In this document: piece after piece, positions 17,401 to 26,003 of the stretch
How the letters are laid out: each line of letters opens with the position of its first letter
How positions within the stretch are numbered: position 1 is the first letter of the stretch
Source of the DNA: Methylobacterium organophilum
GTDB lineage: Bacteria > Pseudomonadota > Alphaproteobacteria > Rhizobiales > Beijerinckiaceae
Assembly: GCF_022179465.1 (NCBI RefSeq)
Contig: NZ_BPQV01000015.1
Coordinates: 1 to 64,000 of the forward strand
Direction: 5' to 3'
Length of the DNA: 64,000 nt
The notes under the pieces: model-generated
Told to the model about the DNA's origin: nothing
What the model saw: the letters and a program-made list of their open reading frames with translations, nothing else
The model's database searches: none
Made by a program: the position numbers and the translations under genes

Positions 17401-18339
17401 TCACCCGATCCCGAAGGCGTCCTTCTCCGCCGCGTAGGCCTGCCGGATCGCCTCCTTGCCGTAGCTGCGCTCCAGGCGGCGCACGGTGAAATGCGCCCGC
17501 GCCATCGACTGGAAATGGTCCATGAAGGCGGTGTTGACCGCTGCGCCGCCCACGGCGCCGATCAGCGGTACGGCCTGGGCTGCCACCTTCTGCGAGACGA
17601 CGAGGCCGAAGCGCGCCGCGATCTGCGCGGAGAAGCGCATCAGCGCCGGGGCGCCGGCATCGAGCAGGGAGCGGTGCGCGGCGTAACGCGCGGCCTCCGA
17701 CATGGTCTTGGCCAGGGCCGCGCGCACGGCGAAGTAGCCGCTGTCGGCGAGCGCCGTCTCGGCGCCGTTGCGGCCGCCCAGCGCGAAGACCTGGACGCAG
17801 GCGAGCGCGCCCTCGGGATCGCTCAGATCCTCGCCCTCCTCGCGGGCGATCTCGGCGATGGAGCGCAGCATCAGGGTGGTGGAGAGGGGCAGCTCGACGG
17901 CGAGGCTCGGCAGGCCGAAGGCGCCGCCCACGGCGCCGGACAGGGCGGCGAAGACCTTGTGGCGGGCATCGCTCGACCCGAGCAGGCGGGAGAGCCGGCT
18001 CGCCGTCTCCGCGGAGACGGTCTCGACCGCGGTGCCGGCGCCTTCGCCGGTCGCCTTCACGGTCCGGTCGGGCAGGGTGGCGAGGGCGATGCGCAGGGCC
18101 GTGCGCATGGCGCCCTCGGTGGAGCGGGCGACCGCCTCGGTGACCGGGCCGGGCAGGGCGCGGCCGATCATCTCCAGGGGCGCGCCCGCGGCGGCGGAGA
18201 GGCGGGCGGCGAGGCCCGGCCGTTCCAGGGCGGCGACCGCCCGGCGCAGGGCGGCGAGGTCCTCGGCCGTCAGGGGCGGCGGGATGGGGGTTCCGGTCGG
18301 GACGGGGAGGATCTCGCCGGACAGGGCAATCTCGTTCAC
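17401..18339 (-). CDS. EcsC family protein
   Basis: 312 residues starting with GTG that overlaps the stop of the upstream permease gene (GTGA), so the two are coupled. The C-terminal two thirds match the EcsC family: FAALSGAVGGAFGLPSLAVELPLSTTLMLRSIAEIAREEGEDL, ALADSGYFAVRAALAK and a final GAVGGAAVNTAFMDHFQSMARAHFTVRRLE. EcsC proteins are membrane-associated and of unclear biochemical role (the founding member affects protein secretion in Bacillus). Pairing with an AmpG-like permease is suggestive of an envelope role but does not prove one. Confidence 0.82.
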   Translation of the reverse strand: MNEIALSGEILPVPTGTPIPPPLTAEDLAALRRAVAALERPGLAARLSAAAGAPLEMIGRALPGPVTEAVARSTEGAMRTALRIALATLPDRTVKATGEGAGTAVETVSAETASRLSRLLGSSDARHKVFAALSGAVGGAFGLPSLAVELPLSTTLMLRSIAEIAREEGEDLSDPEGALACVQVFALGGRNGAETALADSGYFAVRAALAKTMSEAARYAAHRSLLDAGAPALMRFSAQIAARFGLVVSQKVAAQAVPLIGAVGGAAVNTAFMDHFQSMARAHFTVRRLERSYGKEAIRQAYAAEKDAFGIG

Positions 18340-19754
18340 GTCTGCGCTCTCATCGGTGACGCGGAAACTTCGACCGAAGCAAGCTCGGGACCGCCCGGTG
18401 GGTTCCTCTTCGGATCCGGCGCGGGAGCCTCCGGGGCCTCCGCCGCGGCGGAGGCCAGGTTCGTGCGCCGGCCGACGGCGAAGCACAGGGCCACGACCGG
18501 GATACCGACCGCCGCCGTCATCGCGAAGAAGACCGGGAAGCCGAAGGTCCCGACCACGAAGCCGGAGGTGCCGGCGATGAGCTTGCCGGGCAAGGCGTAG
18601 AGCGAGGAGAACAGGGCGTATTGCGTGGCCGCATGCCCCGGCGTGGTCAGGCTCGACATGTAGGCGATCAGCACGATGCCGGCGAAGGACCCGCAGAAAT
18701 TCTCGATGGAGATGGCGATGACGAGCCGCCAGATCTCGGCCCCGCCCAGCGCCAGCCAGGCGAGGGAGAGATGCGAGGCGGCCGCCACGAAGGCGCCGAT
18801 CAGCAGGCTCGGGAACATGCCGAGCCGGTTCAGGGCCCAGCCCCCGGCGAAGCCCCCGGCGATGCCGACCCAGATGCCGTAGACCTTGGTGACGGTGGCG
18901 ATCTCGTTCTTGGTGAAGCCGAGGCTGATGTAGAGCGGCCCGGCGAGCACTCCGGAGAGGAAGTCCGGCAGGCGGAACAGGGCGACGAGCAGCAGCACGC
19001 CCCAGAGGGCGTGGCCCATGCGGCCGTAGAGGGCCGTCAGGGGCTCGAGCACGGCGTCGCGGAAGTTCCAGGTCGGCCGGGGGGCGGGGGGGGCGCCTTC
19101 CGTTCCCGGCGCGGGGTCGCGGCGGGGCTCCAGCAGCGCGGCGGCGAGCCCGACGCTCATGAAGATCGCCATGGTCAGATAGGCCACCTTCCAGCTCGTG
19201 GCGCTGGCGATGTAGAGCGCCCCGGCCCCGGCCAGGATCAGGCCGAGGCGGTAGCCGAGATTGGAGGTGGCGGCCATCACGCCCTGCAGGTCGGTGCCGG
19301 CGGCGTCGATGCGCCAGCCGTCGATCACCACGTCCTGCGTCGCCGCGCAGAAGGCGACGAGCAGGGCGCCGAAGGCCAGGAAGGCGAGGTGCTCGACCGG
19401 GTCCGCGAAGGCCATCAGACAGAGGCAGGCGGCGACCGCGATCTGCGTCACGACCATCCAGGCCCGGCGCCGGCCGAGGCGGTCGGCGAGCCAGGGCACG
19501 TCGAGGCGGTCGATCAGGGGCGCCCACAGGAATTTCAGGGAATAGGGCAGGGCCACGTAGCTCAGGAGCCCGATCGCCCGGATGTCGATCTTGGAATCGG
19601 CGAGCCGCAGGGTGAAGGTGCCGAGCACCAGCAGCAGCGGCAGGCCCGACGAGAAGCCGAGCGCCAGCATGCGCAGGATGCGCGGATCCTCGACCACGTC
19701 GCGCAGGCGGAACTTGCGCACCGCCGGGGCCGCTGGGGCGGGGGTGACGGCCAT
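18336..19754 (-). CDS. AmpG-like MFS permease (muropeptide transporter family)
   Basis: 472 residues with about 12-14 hydrophobic helices. The N-terminal LGFSSGLPLLLVLGTFTLRL, YVALPYSLKFLWAPLIDR and RRRAWMVVTQ are the AmpG signature; AmpG imports anhydro-muropeptides for cell wall recycling and, in many bacteria, beta-lactamase induction. DVVIDGWRID in the fourth/fifth helix region is also characteristic. The ATG at 19754 has CAGGAG upstream. Function as muropeptide permease is inferred from the family; some Rhizobiales paralogues may carry other substrates. Confidence 0.85.
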   Translation of the reverse strand: MAVTPAPAAPAVRKFRLRDVVEDPRILRMLALGFSSGLPLLLVLGTFTLRLADSKIDIRAIGLLSYVALPYSLKFLWAPLIDRLDVPWLADRLGRRRAWMVVTQIAVAACLCLMAFADPVEHLAFLAFGALLVAFCAATQDVVIDGWRIDAAGTDLQGVMAATSNLGYRLGLILAGAGALYIASATSWKVAYLTMAIFMSVGLAAALLEPRRDPAPGTEGAPPAPRPTWNFRDAVLEPLTALYGRMGHALWGVLLLVALFRLPDFLSGVLAGPLYISLGFTKNEIATVTKVYGIWVGIAGGFAGGWALNRLGMFPSLLIGAFVAAASHLSLAWLALGGAEIWRLVIAISIENFCGSFAGIVLIAYMSSLTTPGHAATQYALFSSLYALPGKLIAGTSGFVVGTFGFPVFFAMTAAVGIPVVALCFAVGRRTNLASAAAEAPEAPAPDPKRNPPGGPELASVEVSASPMRAQT

Positions 19755-20073
19755 CAACCAAACTCCTGAACGTCGGAGGAGCTTGTCCCCCAGGATCGTG
19801 GCATCCTTGCGCCGGCGCCGCGTCGCGGCGGGCCGAAACGTCTCATAGACGGCAAGTCTGGAGAAAGCCTAAGCCGTCTTTCGGGCGCGGCCCCGGTCGC
19901 CGGGGGGCGGGACCGGGCGTCCCGGACGGCCCTGCAAGGAACAACGGCCTCGGCCCCGGGTTGGCGTTGCCGAGACCAAGTGGACGAAACGCTCGATCCG
20001 AGCGGAGGGCTCCCGGCCACCGGATCCGGGAATTCCCTCGCTCAACGACAACGGTGTACGTCGCGGCGCGCGG
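19755..20073. other. 319-base divergent promoter region
   Basis: It lies between the AmpG-like permease (minus) and the LOV histidine kinase (plus). It holds a candidate general-stress promoter at 19938-19962 and very GC-rich inverted stretches (for instance GGTCGCCGGGGGGCGGGACC around 19908). No gene is supported. Confidence 0.55.
19938..19962 (+). promoter_or_regulatory. Candidate EcfG (general stress sigma factor) promoter
   Basis: GGAAC, 17 bases, then GTT fits the alphaproteobacterial EcfG pattern GGAAC-N16/17-(C)GTT except that the base before GTT is G. It points toward the LOV kinase gene 110 bases downstream, and kinases of this type commonly act in the general stress response. A five-plus-three-base match in GC-rich DNA can arise by chance. 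Confidence 0.4.
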
Positions 20074-21204
20074 ATGACGGGGAAACGGGACAACGATTCC
20101 GATGAGAACAAGGTCGACGCCGTACCGCCTTCGGCACCGGTGAGCCTCGGCGCCTTCGCGGCGGCCTTCGAGGCCAGCCCGACGCCCATGGTCGTGACCG
20201 ACCCGCGCCAGGCCGACAACCCCATCGTCTGGGCCAACGAAGCCTTTCTGACGCTCACCGGCTACGGCCGGGCCGAACTCTACGGCCGCAATTGCCGCGT
20301 CCTGCAAGGGCCGGATTCCGACCCGGCGGTGATCGCGGCCATGCGCGCGGCGGTGGCGGAGGAGAAATCCGTCGAGTGCGAGCTCTTCAACGTGCGCAAG
20401 GACGGCTCCCGCTTCTGGAACGGGATGACGATCAGCCCCGTGCGCGACCCCGACGGCGCGGTCCGCTACTTCTTCTCGGCCCAGGCCGACATGACCGACA
20501 AGCACCGCCTGGAGGAGGCGCTGAAGCGGGCGAACGACGAGCTGGAGCGGCAGGTGGCCGAGCGCACCGCCGCCCTGCAAGCGGCCCTGGAGCAGAAGAC
20601 GGCTCTGCTCCACGAGGTCGACCACCGGGTCAAGAACAACCTCCAGGTCATCTCCTCGCTGATGCTCCTGAAGGCCCGGCGCACGCCGGAGGGCGAGGCC
20701 CGGGAGGCCCTGCAGGCCATGGCCGAGCGCATCGGCGCCCTCTCGACCGCCCACCGGATGCTCTACTCCGCCGGCAACGTCTCCCGCTTCGACTTCCAGG
20801 AATTCACCGCGGAGTTCCTCTCCGACGTCGCCGCCGGGCTCGATCCGGAGCGGACCACGATCCGGTCGGAGATCGAGCCCGTCGGCACCACCGCCGCCAT
20901 GGCCGCCCCGCTCGCCCTGATGCTGCACGAATTGACCGCCAACGCCCTGCGCCACGCCTTCCCGGGCGACCGCGAGGGCCTGGTCAGCATCCGGGCGCGG
21001 CAGGGGGCGGAGGGGATGCAGCTCGTGGTCGAGGATGACGGCGTCGGGCTGGCGCAGGCGCCCGCCAATCCGGCCGGCTTCGGCCGCAACCTCGTCGAGA
21101 TGGTGGTGCGCCAGCTGCGCGGGAACGTGCTCTGGAGCGATGCCGCGCCAGGAACACGTGTAGAAATCACGATTCCGATGAATGCCCGGGATGGCCTGAA
21201 CTGA
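20074..21204 (+). CDS. LOV-domain blue-light sensor histidine kinase (HisKA_2)
   Basis: 376 residues, soluble. The LOV (PAS) domain spans about 30-140 and contains the flavin-adduct cysteine Cys74 in GRNCRVLQG, WANEAFLTLTGY, VRKDGSRFWN and the conserved Gln of FFSAQADMTD, so a photoactive flavin domain is expected. A coiled-coil (about 145-175) links it to a HisKA_2 kinase with phosphoacceptor His184 in HEVDHRVKNNLQV and an ATPase part containing HELTANALRHAF. The next gene is a single-domain response regulator, likely its partner. No good Shine-Dalgarno is seen before the ATG. The family includes LovK-type kinases that feed the general stress response. Confidence 0.9.
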   Translation: MTGKRDNDSDENKVDAVPPSAPVSLGAFAAAFEASPTPMVVTDPRQADNPIVWANEAFLTLTGYGRAELYGRNCRVLQGPDSDPAVIAAMRAAVAEEKSVECELFNVRKDGSRFWNGMTISPVRDPDGAVRYFFSAQADMTDKHRLEEALKRANDELERQVAERTAALQAALEQKTALLHEVDHRVKNNLQVISSLMLLKARRTPEGEAREALQAMAERIGALSTAHRMLYSAGNVSRFDFQEFTAEFLSDVAAGLDPERTTIRSEIEPVGTTAAMAAPLALMLHELTANALRHAFPGDREGLVSIRARQGAEGMQLVVEDDGVGLAQAPANPAGFGRNLVEMVVRQLRGNVLWSDAAPGTRVEITIPMNARDGLN

Positions 21205-21292
21205 GTGTGTCGGTATAGCTTCAGGTCGAAGACAAGAAAACGAGGGTCCCGGTCACGGAACGAGGCCCCGCCTCGGAGGAAAGGCATCCGCC

Positions 21293-21772
21293 ATGTCCCA
21301 GGAGACGTCCGGATCCGGCCTGCGGATTCTCGTCGTCGAGGACGAGGCCCTGATCGCGCTCGAACTGGAAAGCCTTCTCGAAGATCTCGGGCACATCCCG
21401 GTCGGCGTGGCCACGAATTCGCAAGAAGCCATCGCGCTCGGCCGCGACACGACACCCGATCTCGCCCTGGTCGACATTCATCTCGTCGACGGCCCGACCG
21501 GGGTGGAGGTGGCCCGCGCCCTGAGCGCCGACCCGCGCATCCTGGTGCTGTTCATGACCGCCAATGCCAAGCGCATCCCGGACGACTTCGCCGGCGCCCT
21601 CGGCGTGATCCCGAAGCCCTATTCCGAGCGCTGCGTGGCGAGCGCGCTGGCCTATGTCGCCGCGTGCCGGGCCGGCGCCACGCCCTCCCGGGACACCATC
21701 GACGGCTTCAGCCTCGCGCCGCTCGCCGCCGAGGCCTGCGGCCGGGCCGCCTGGGGCGAGCCGCGCCACTGA
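21293..21772 (+). CDS. Single-domain response regulator
   Basis: 159 residues comprising one receiver domain (about 10-128): RILVVEDEALIALELE with the acidic pocket, phosphoacceptor Asp61 in DLALVDIHL, and Lys in VIPKPYSE. The C-terminal 30 residues have no output domain. It follows the LOV kinase by 88 bases and has GGAGGAAA before the ATG. As in other kinase/single-receiver pairs (LovK-LovR), it probably acts as a phosphate sink or phosphotransfer protein for the LOV kinase; that role is inferred. Confidence 0.88.
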   Translation: MSQETSGSGLRILVVEDEALIALELESLLEDLGHIPVGVATNSQEAIALGRDTTPDLALVDIHLVDGPTGVEVARALSADPRILVLFMTANAKRIPDDFAGALGVIPKPYSERCVASALAYVAACRAGATPSRDTIDGFSLAPLAAEACGRAAWGEPRH

Positions 21773-21785
21773 GGGGCGTTTCCCG

Positions 21786-22622
21786 TCACGCCCCCGCCCG
21801 GCGATTCGGCATGCCGATCGGGCTCAGCCGGGAGAGGGGCAGGCCCGGTCCCTGGTGGAGCAGCGCGAGGCAATGCTGCTTGATCCGGGTGAAGCCCGGG
21901 TCGGTGATCAGGCCCCGGGCCCGCGGGCGGGGAAAGTCCAGGGCGATGTCGTCGAGGAGGCGGCCGGGCCGGGGCGTCATCACGAGGAGGCGGTCGCCGA
22001 GGAACAGGGCCTCGTCGATGTCGTGCGTGACGAAGAGGATGGTGGTGCGGTGCCGCGCCCAGACTTCGAGGAGCAGTTCCTGCATGGTCAGGCGCGTCTG
22101 CGCGTCGAGCGCCCCGAAGGGCTCATCCATCAGCAGCACCCGCGGGCGGTTGACGAGGGCGCGGGCGATCTCGACCCGCTGCTGCATGCCCCCGGACAGC
22201 TCCGCCGGATAGCGCCCGGCGAAATCGGACAGGCCGACCTGCGCCAGGATCTCCCCGGCGCGCTCCAGGCGCTCGCGCCGGCCGATTCCCTTCATCTTCA
22301 GGCCGAAGGCGACGTTGTCGACGACGCTCAGCCAGGGGAACAGGGTGTGCTGCTGGAAGACGATGCCGCGGTCCGGATGCGGCCCGGCGATCGCCTCGCC
22401 GTCGAGGCTGACCCGGCCGCGGCGCAGGGCGAGATGCCCGGCCACCGCCCCGAGCAGGGTCGATTTCCCGCAGCCGGACGGCCCGAGGAGGCAGACGAAT
22501 TGCCGGGCCGGCACGTCGAGATGGATGTCCTCGACCACGTCGAAGGCCGCCGCCCCCCGGCCGAGCCGGATCGCGCCGCCCTCCAGGGTCACGCGGCCCC
22601 CGGCCGCCACGCCCGCGCTCAT
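21786..22622 (-). CDS. ABC transporter ATP-binding protein (NitT/TauT type)
   Basis: 278-residue ATPase of the nitrate/sulfonate/taurine importer class. Walker A LLGPSGCGKSTLL, Q-loop FQQHTLFPW, signature LSGGMQQRVEIARAL, Walker B VLLMDEPFGALD and switch FVTHDIDEAL are all intact. Its ATG overlaps the permease stop (ATGA). It is the third gene of a three-gene operon with the permease and a NosL-fused binding protein. Substrate cannot be inferred from the ATPase. Confidence 0.93.
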   Translation of the reverse strand: MSAGVAAGGRVTLEGGAIRLGRGAAAFDVVEDIHLDVPARQFVCLLGPSGCGKSTLLGAVAGHLALRRGRVSLDGEAIAGPHPDRGIVFQQHTLFPWLSVVDNVAFGLKMKGIGRRERLERAGEILAQVGLSDFAGRYPAELSGGMQQRVEIARALVNRPRVLLMDEPFGALDAQTRLTMQELLLEVWARHRTTILFVTHDIDEALFLGDRLLVMTPRPGRLLDDIALDFPRPRARGLITDPGFTRIKQHCLALLHQGPGLPLSRLSPIGMPNRRAGA

Positions 22623-23473
22623 CGCTGCCCTCCCGCGCCGACCCAGGGCGTCGCCCAGGCGCCGAGCGTCCGCACGATCAGGCTCGAGCCCATTCCGAGC
22701 AGGCCGATCAGCAGCATGCCGACGACGATGTCGTCGTAGTTCTGCAGGGTGTAGGATTCCCAGGTGAAGTAGCCGATGCCGTATTGGCCGGAGATCATCT
22801 CCGCGGTCACGAGGCAGAACCAGGCCGTGCCCATGCCGATGGCCGCCCCCGTGACGATGCTCGGGGCGGCGCCGGGCAGGATCACCTCCCGCAGGATCGC
22901 GGTATCCCCCGCGCCGAGGCTGCGCGCGGCGGCCACCAGACGCGGATGCACGCCCTCCACCCCGTGCAGGGTGTTGAGCAGGATCGGGAAGAGCGCCCCC
23001 GTGAAGGTGATGAAGGCCATCGAGAGCTCGGAGGAGGGGAACATCAGGATCGCCAGGGGGATCCAGGCGACCGCGGGGATCGGGCGCAGCACCTCGAGCG
23101 GCGGCATCAGCAGGTCGTGGGCGAGGCGCGAGCGGCCCACGGCGAGGCCGAGCCCCACCCCGATCGCCAGAGCCGCCAGGAAGCCGGACAGCACCCGGGC
23201 GAGGCTCGCCGCGAGATGGGCGCCGAGCGCCGGCGCATGGAGAAGCGCCCAGGCGGCCTGCGCCGCCTGGAGGGGCGTCGGCACGTTGCGGAAGCTGACG
23301 AAGCCGAGGTCGAGCTTCGCATGCGCCGCCACGTGCCAGGCGGCGAGGCTGAGGCCGAGGGCGAGGCCGCGCAGGGCGAGCCGCCCCAAAGGCCAGCGCT
23401 GTGGCAGGGGCAGCCGGAGCCTGCGCCCGGCCGCCCGCGGGGGCGCGGGCGCGTCCAGGGCCGAGGCGCTCAT
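22619..23473 (-). CDS. ABC transporter permease (NitT/TauT type)
   Basis: 284-residue inner membrane permease of the SsuC/TauC group, with about six hydrophobic helices and the cytoplasmic EAA loop at LVAAARSLGAGDTAILREVILPGAAPSIVTG. The residues LEVLRPIPAVAWIPLAI are typical of this group. It overlaps the binding-protein stop (ATGA) at its start and the ATPase start at its end, so all three importer genes are translationally coupled. An aromatic/acidic stretch (YGIGYFTWESYTLQNYDDI) near the C-terminus is conserved in sulfonate-type permeases. Confidence 0.93.
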   Translation of the reverse strand: MSASALDAPAPPRAAGRRLRLPLPQRWPLGRLALRGLALGLSLAAWHVAAHAKLDLGFVSFRNVPTPLQAAQAAWALLHAPALGAHLAASLARVLSGFLAALAIGVGLGLAVGRSRLAHDLLMPPLEVLRPIPAVAWIPLAILMFPSSELSMAFITFTGALFPILLNTLHGVEGVHPRLVAAARSLGAGDTAILREVILPGAAPSIVTGAAIGMGTAWFCLVTAEMISGQYGIGYFTWESYTLQNYDDIVVGMLLIGLLGMGSSLIVRTLGAWATPWVGAGGQR

Positions 23474-24921
23474 CGGGCGCTGAGCTTGGAGAGGCCGGCC
23501 CGGGCGGCGGCGAAGTCGAGCACGTCCCCGCCCTTGGCTTTCGCGAAGGCCTCCGCGTCCGCCTTGAGCAGGAAGGCGCTCAGGTGCTTCCCGGCCTCGC
23601 GCACGTACCAGGCCTGGGTGGCGAACAGCTTGATGCCGGTGCCCCGGTCCTGGGCGTAGACGACGCGGGCCTGGCCGCCCTCCTTCTCCAGGGCGGCGAG
23701 GGCCGCGAAGGCGCCCTCCGGCGAGGCGTAGTGGCGGACCTTCGGCTCCCCGCGCACCCAGATCTGGGCGACGCGGGCGGGGTCGGTGATCGGCGCCCCG
23801 GTCGCCGCATCCGTGGCGACGAGGGGGGCGGGGGCGTAGTCCCTGAGGCGGGCCTCGTAGTCGATCCCGGCCTGTTTGGCGGCCGCGCGGATGAAGCGGT
23901 CGTCGACGAAGCGGTCGAGGTCGATGTCGGAATCGGCCTTCTTCAGGAGTTTCAGCGTCTCGAAGGAGGTCTTCACCGCCTGCCGGTATTCGGGCTTCCA
24001 GGTCAGGTCCCGGGTCTGCAGGCCGAGGGGGCCGTGGAACAGGTAGGCGACCTCGGCCTCGATGCCGGTCACCTTCTCGATCAGCTCGGAATAGGTTTCC
24101 GGCTCGGCGGCGATCAGGCGGTCCGCCTCGATCGCCGCGCGCAGATAGGCCTCGACGATCTCGGGATACGTGTCGGCGTAAACGGCGTCGACCAGGGCGC
24201 CGTGGAAGGTCGGGGCGTCGGCCTGGGCGCCGTCGTAGATCTTGCGGGCGAAGCCGCGCCAGGGGAACAGCTCGGCGAAGGGCACGAAATCGGCATGCGC
24301 CTCGATCTTGTTGGCGAGCAGCGCCGAGCCCGCCACCTCCGGGGCCTGGGTGATGATGGTGACGTCGCGGCCCGGCTCCCAGCCCTGCGCCTTCACCGCC
24401 CGCAGCAGCAGCCCGTGCGCGGTTGAGGCGAAGGGCACCGAGATGGTCTTGCCCTTGAGGTCGGCGAGCGCCTGCACGGGGGAGTCCTTGGGCACCACGA
24501 TGCCGTTGCCGCTGCCCTTCACGCTGCCCGAGAGCACGGAGAGGAACAGGCTGCGCCGCCCGGCCTTGGCGAAGGCGTAGCCGTTGAGCGAGCCGGGGAA
24601 GTCGGCCATGGCGCCAAGATCGAGCTTGCCCGCGACCATCTCGTTGGTGAGCGGCGCGCCGCTGGTGAAGTTGCGCCACTGGATGTCGTAGGTCGCGTCC
24701 TTGTACTTGCCCGTGTGCGGCAGGAACTTTTCCAGGAGCTTCAGCTCGCGGATCAGCAGGCCGCCGGTGGCGCAGTTGATGGTGGTGTCCTGCGTGCCGA
24801 CCGCGACGCGGATCGTCTCGGCTGCGGCCGTGCCGGCCGTGGCGCCGAAGACGGTGGCCGAGAGGAGGAGGGCGGCGAGCGGCCGGGCGAGAGGGCGGCG
24901 GGCGGGGCGGAAGGCGGTCAC
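23470..24921 (-). CDS. NitT/TauT-type ABC substrate-binding protein with C-terminal NosL-like domain
   Basis: 483 residues from the GTG at 24921 (GGAG upstream, gives a normal signal peptide ending GTAAAE); an ATG 21 codons earlier is possible. Residues about 35-370 are an SsuA/TauA-like periplasmic binding domain (IRVAVGTQDTTINCATGG, MADFPGSLNGYAFAK). The last 105 residues resemble NosL, the copper chaperone of nitrous oxide reductase assembly: KVRHYASPEGAFAAL, VVYAQDRGTG, QAWYV, ADAEAFAKAKGGDVLDF. The CGM-type metal motif of NosL is absent from this domain. It is the first gene of the importer operon and is divergent from a Crp/Fnr regulator. The ligand is unknown. Confidence 0.8.
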   Translation of the reverse strand: MTAFRPARRPLARPLAALLLSATVFGATAGTAAAETIRVAVGTQDTTINCATGGLLIRELKLLEKFLPHTGKYKDATYDIQWRNFTSGAPLTNEMVAGKLDLGAMADFPGSLNGYAFAKAGRRSLFLSVLSGSVKGSGNGIVVPKDSPVQALADLKGKTISVPFASTAHGLLLRAVKAQGWEPGRDVTIITQAPEVAGSALLANKIEAHADFVPFAELFPWRGFARKIYDGAQADAPTFHGALVDAVYADTYPEIVEAYLRAAIEADRLIAAEPETYSELIEKVTGIEAEVAYLFHGPLGLQTRDLTWKPEYRQAVKTSFETLKLLKKADSDIDLDRFVDDRFIRAAAKQAGIDYEARLRDYAPAPLVATDAATGAPITDPARVAQIWVRGEPKVRHYASPEGAFAALAALEKEGGQARVVYAQDRGTGIKLFATQAWYVREAGKHLSAFLLKADAEAFAKAKGGDVLDFAAARAGLSKLSAR

Positions 24922-25229
24922 GGGCGGGCTCCGTCGGGCAGGATGCGCCGGGCGGCCCGGGAAGGTGCGCGGCGACGGGCCCATCTAGCGGCCTCGTGCT
25001 GCGCTGCGGCGAGCAATTAATTTCATCGCCCCATGAAGACTGCGATCTTTCGCGGCTGTTCTTGTGTTGGCAAAAAGAAAATCTCCAAAAGATCTTCCCC
25101 TTGGGAAAATCTCGCCGTCGAGATCTTCAATTTGGAATTGCTCGCGGCGGCGTCCGATCGATAATCCCCCTCATAGCGCGCCCCGCCGCCTTCGCCGGTG
25201 GCCGCGCCCCGGAAGAGGCCATCCGCACC
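24922..25229. other. 308-base AT-rich divergent promoter region
   Basis: It separates the importer operon (minus) from the Crp/Fnr gene (plus) and is far richer in A/T than its surroundings around 25030-25140. GATCTT occurs three times at 25044, 25091 and 25132, spaced about 47 and 41 bases, and TTCCCC-TTG-GGAAAA near 25095 is an imperfect dyad. These may be sites for the adjacent regulator, but no classical FNR (TTGAT-N4-ATCAA) or CRP site is present. Confidence 0.5.
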
Positions 25230-25994
25230 ATGTCCGCAGCGATGCTCGCCCTGTCCGAACCGCACCGCCCGGCGCCGCTGATCGCCAGCGCGCTGTTCCT
25301 GAGCGAGACGATCGAGGGGCTCGACGACGGCGCCGGCTTCCTCGACCGGCTCACCCCCGCGGAGGCGGCGCGGGTGCGCGCCGCCGGCCGCAGCCTGACG
25401 CTCCCCGCCGGCCGCAGCGTGTTCGCGCAGGGCGAGGCGCATGAGGGCATCTTCCTGATCGAGGAGGGCCGCGTGCGGGTGTTCTATTCCGGCCCCTCCG
25501 GCCGGCAGGTGACCCTCGCCTACTGGACGCCGGGCCATTTCATCGGCGGCCCCAGCATTTCCGGCGGGGGCTGCCACCAATGGTCGGGGGTGGCGATCGA
25601 GCCGGTGCGGGTCACGGTGCTCTCCAGCGCGACCCTGCGCAGCCTGATCCGCCAGATGCCGAACTTCGCCCTCTGCCTGATCGAGGCGCTGGAGGCCAAG
25701 GGCCGCTGCTACACGGCCATGGCGCAGATGCTCGGCACCCGCTCGGTGATCGAGCGGCTGGCCCAACTGCTCCTCAATCTCGGCGACCTCTACGGCACGG
25801 AGGAGGACGGCGCGGTGGTGATCCACCGCCGCATCACCCATGACGAGATCGCCGCCCTGGTCGGCTCGACCCGGCAATGGGTGACGATGATGCTCAAGCG
25901 CTTCCAGCGGGAGGGCATCGTCGCGATCGACAAGGCGCATATCCGCCTGACCCGCCCCGCCCGCCTGCACGAGATCGTGCTGACGGAGGGCTAG
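25230..25994 (+). CDS. Crp/Fnr family transcriptional regulator
   Basis: 254 residues. The N-terminal cyclic-nucleotide-binding-like beta barrel covers about 40-150 (RSLTLPAGRSVFAQGEAHEGIFLIEEGRVRVFY split around the barrel turn), followed by the dimerisation helix and a winged helix-turn-helix (HDEIAALVGSTRQWVTMMLKRF, residues about 195-235). No FNR-type N-terminal cysteine set is present, so an iron-sulfur oxygen sensor is unlikely. The start at 25230 is the first ATG with a GGAAGAGG upstream. It is divergent from the NosL-fused importer and probably controls it. Confidence 0.88.
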   Translation: MSAAMLALSEPHRPAPLIASALFLSETIEGLDDGAGFLDRLTPAEAARVRAAGRSLTLPAGRSVFAQGEAHEGIFLIEEGRVRVFYSGPSGRQVTLAYWTPGHFIGGPSISGGGCHQWSGVAIEPVRVTVLSSATLRSLIRQMPNFALCLIEALEAKGRCYTAMAQMLGTRSVIERLAQLLLNLGDLYGTEEDGAVVIHRRITHDEIAALVGSTRQWVTMMLKRFQREGIVAIDKAHIRLTRPARLHEIVLTEG

Positions 25995-26003
25995 ACGGGG
26001 CCG

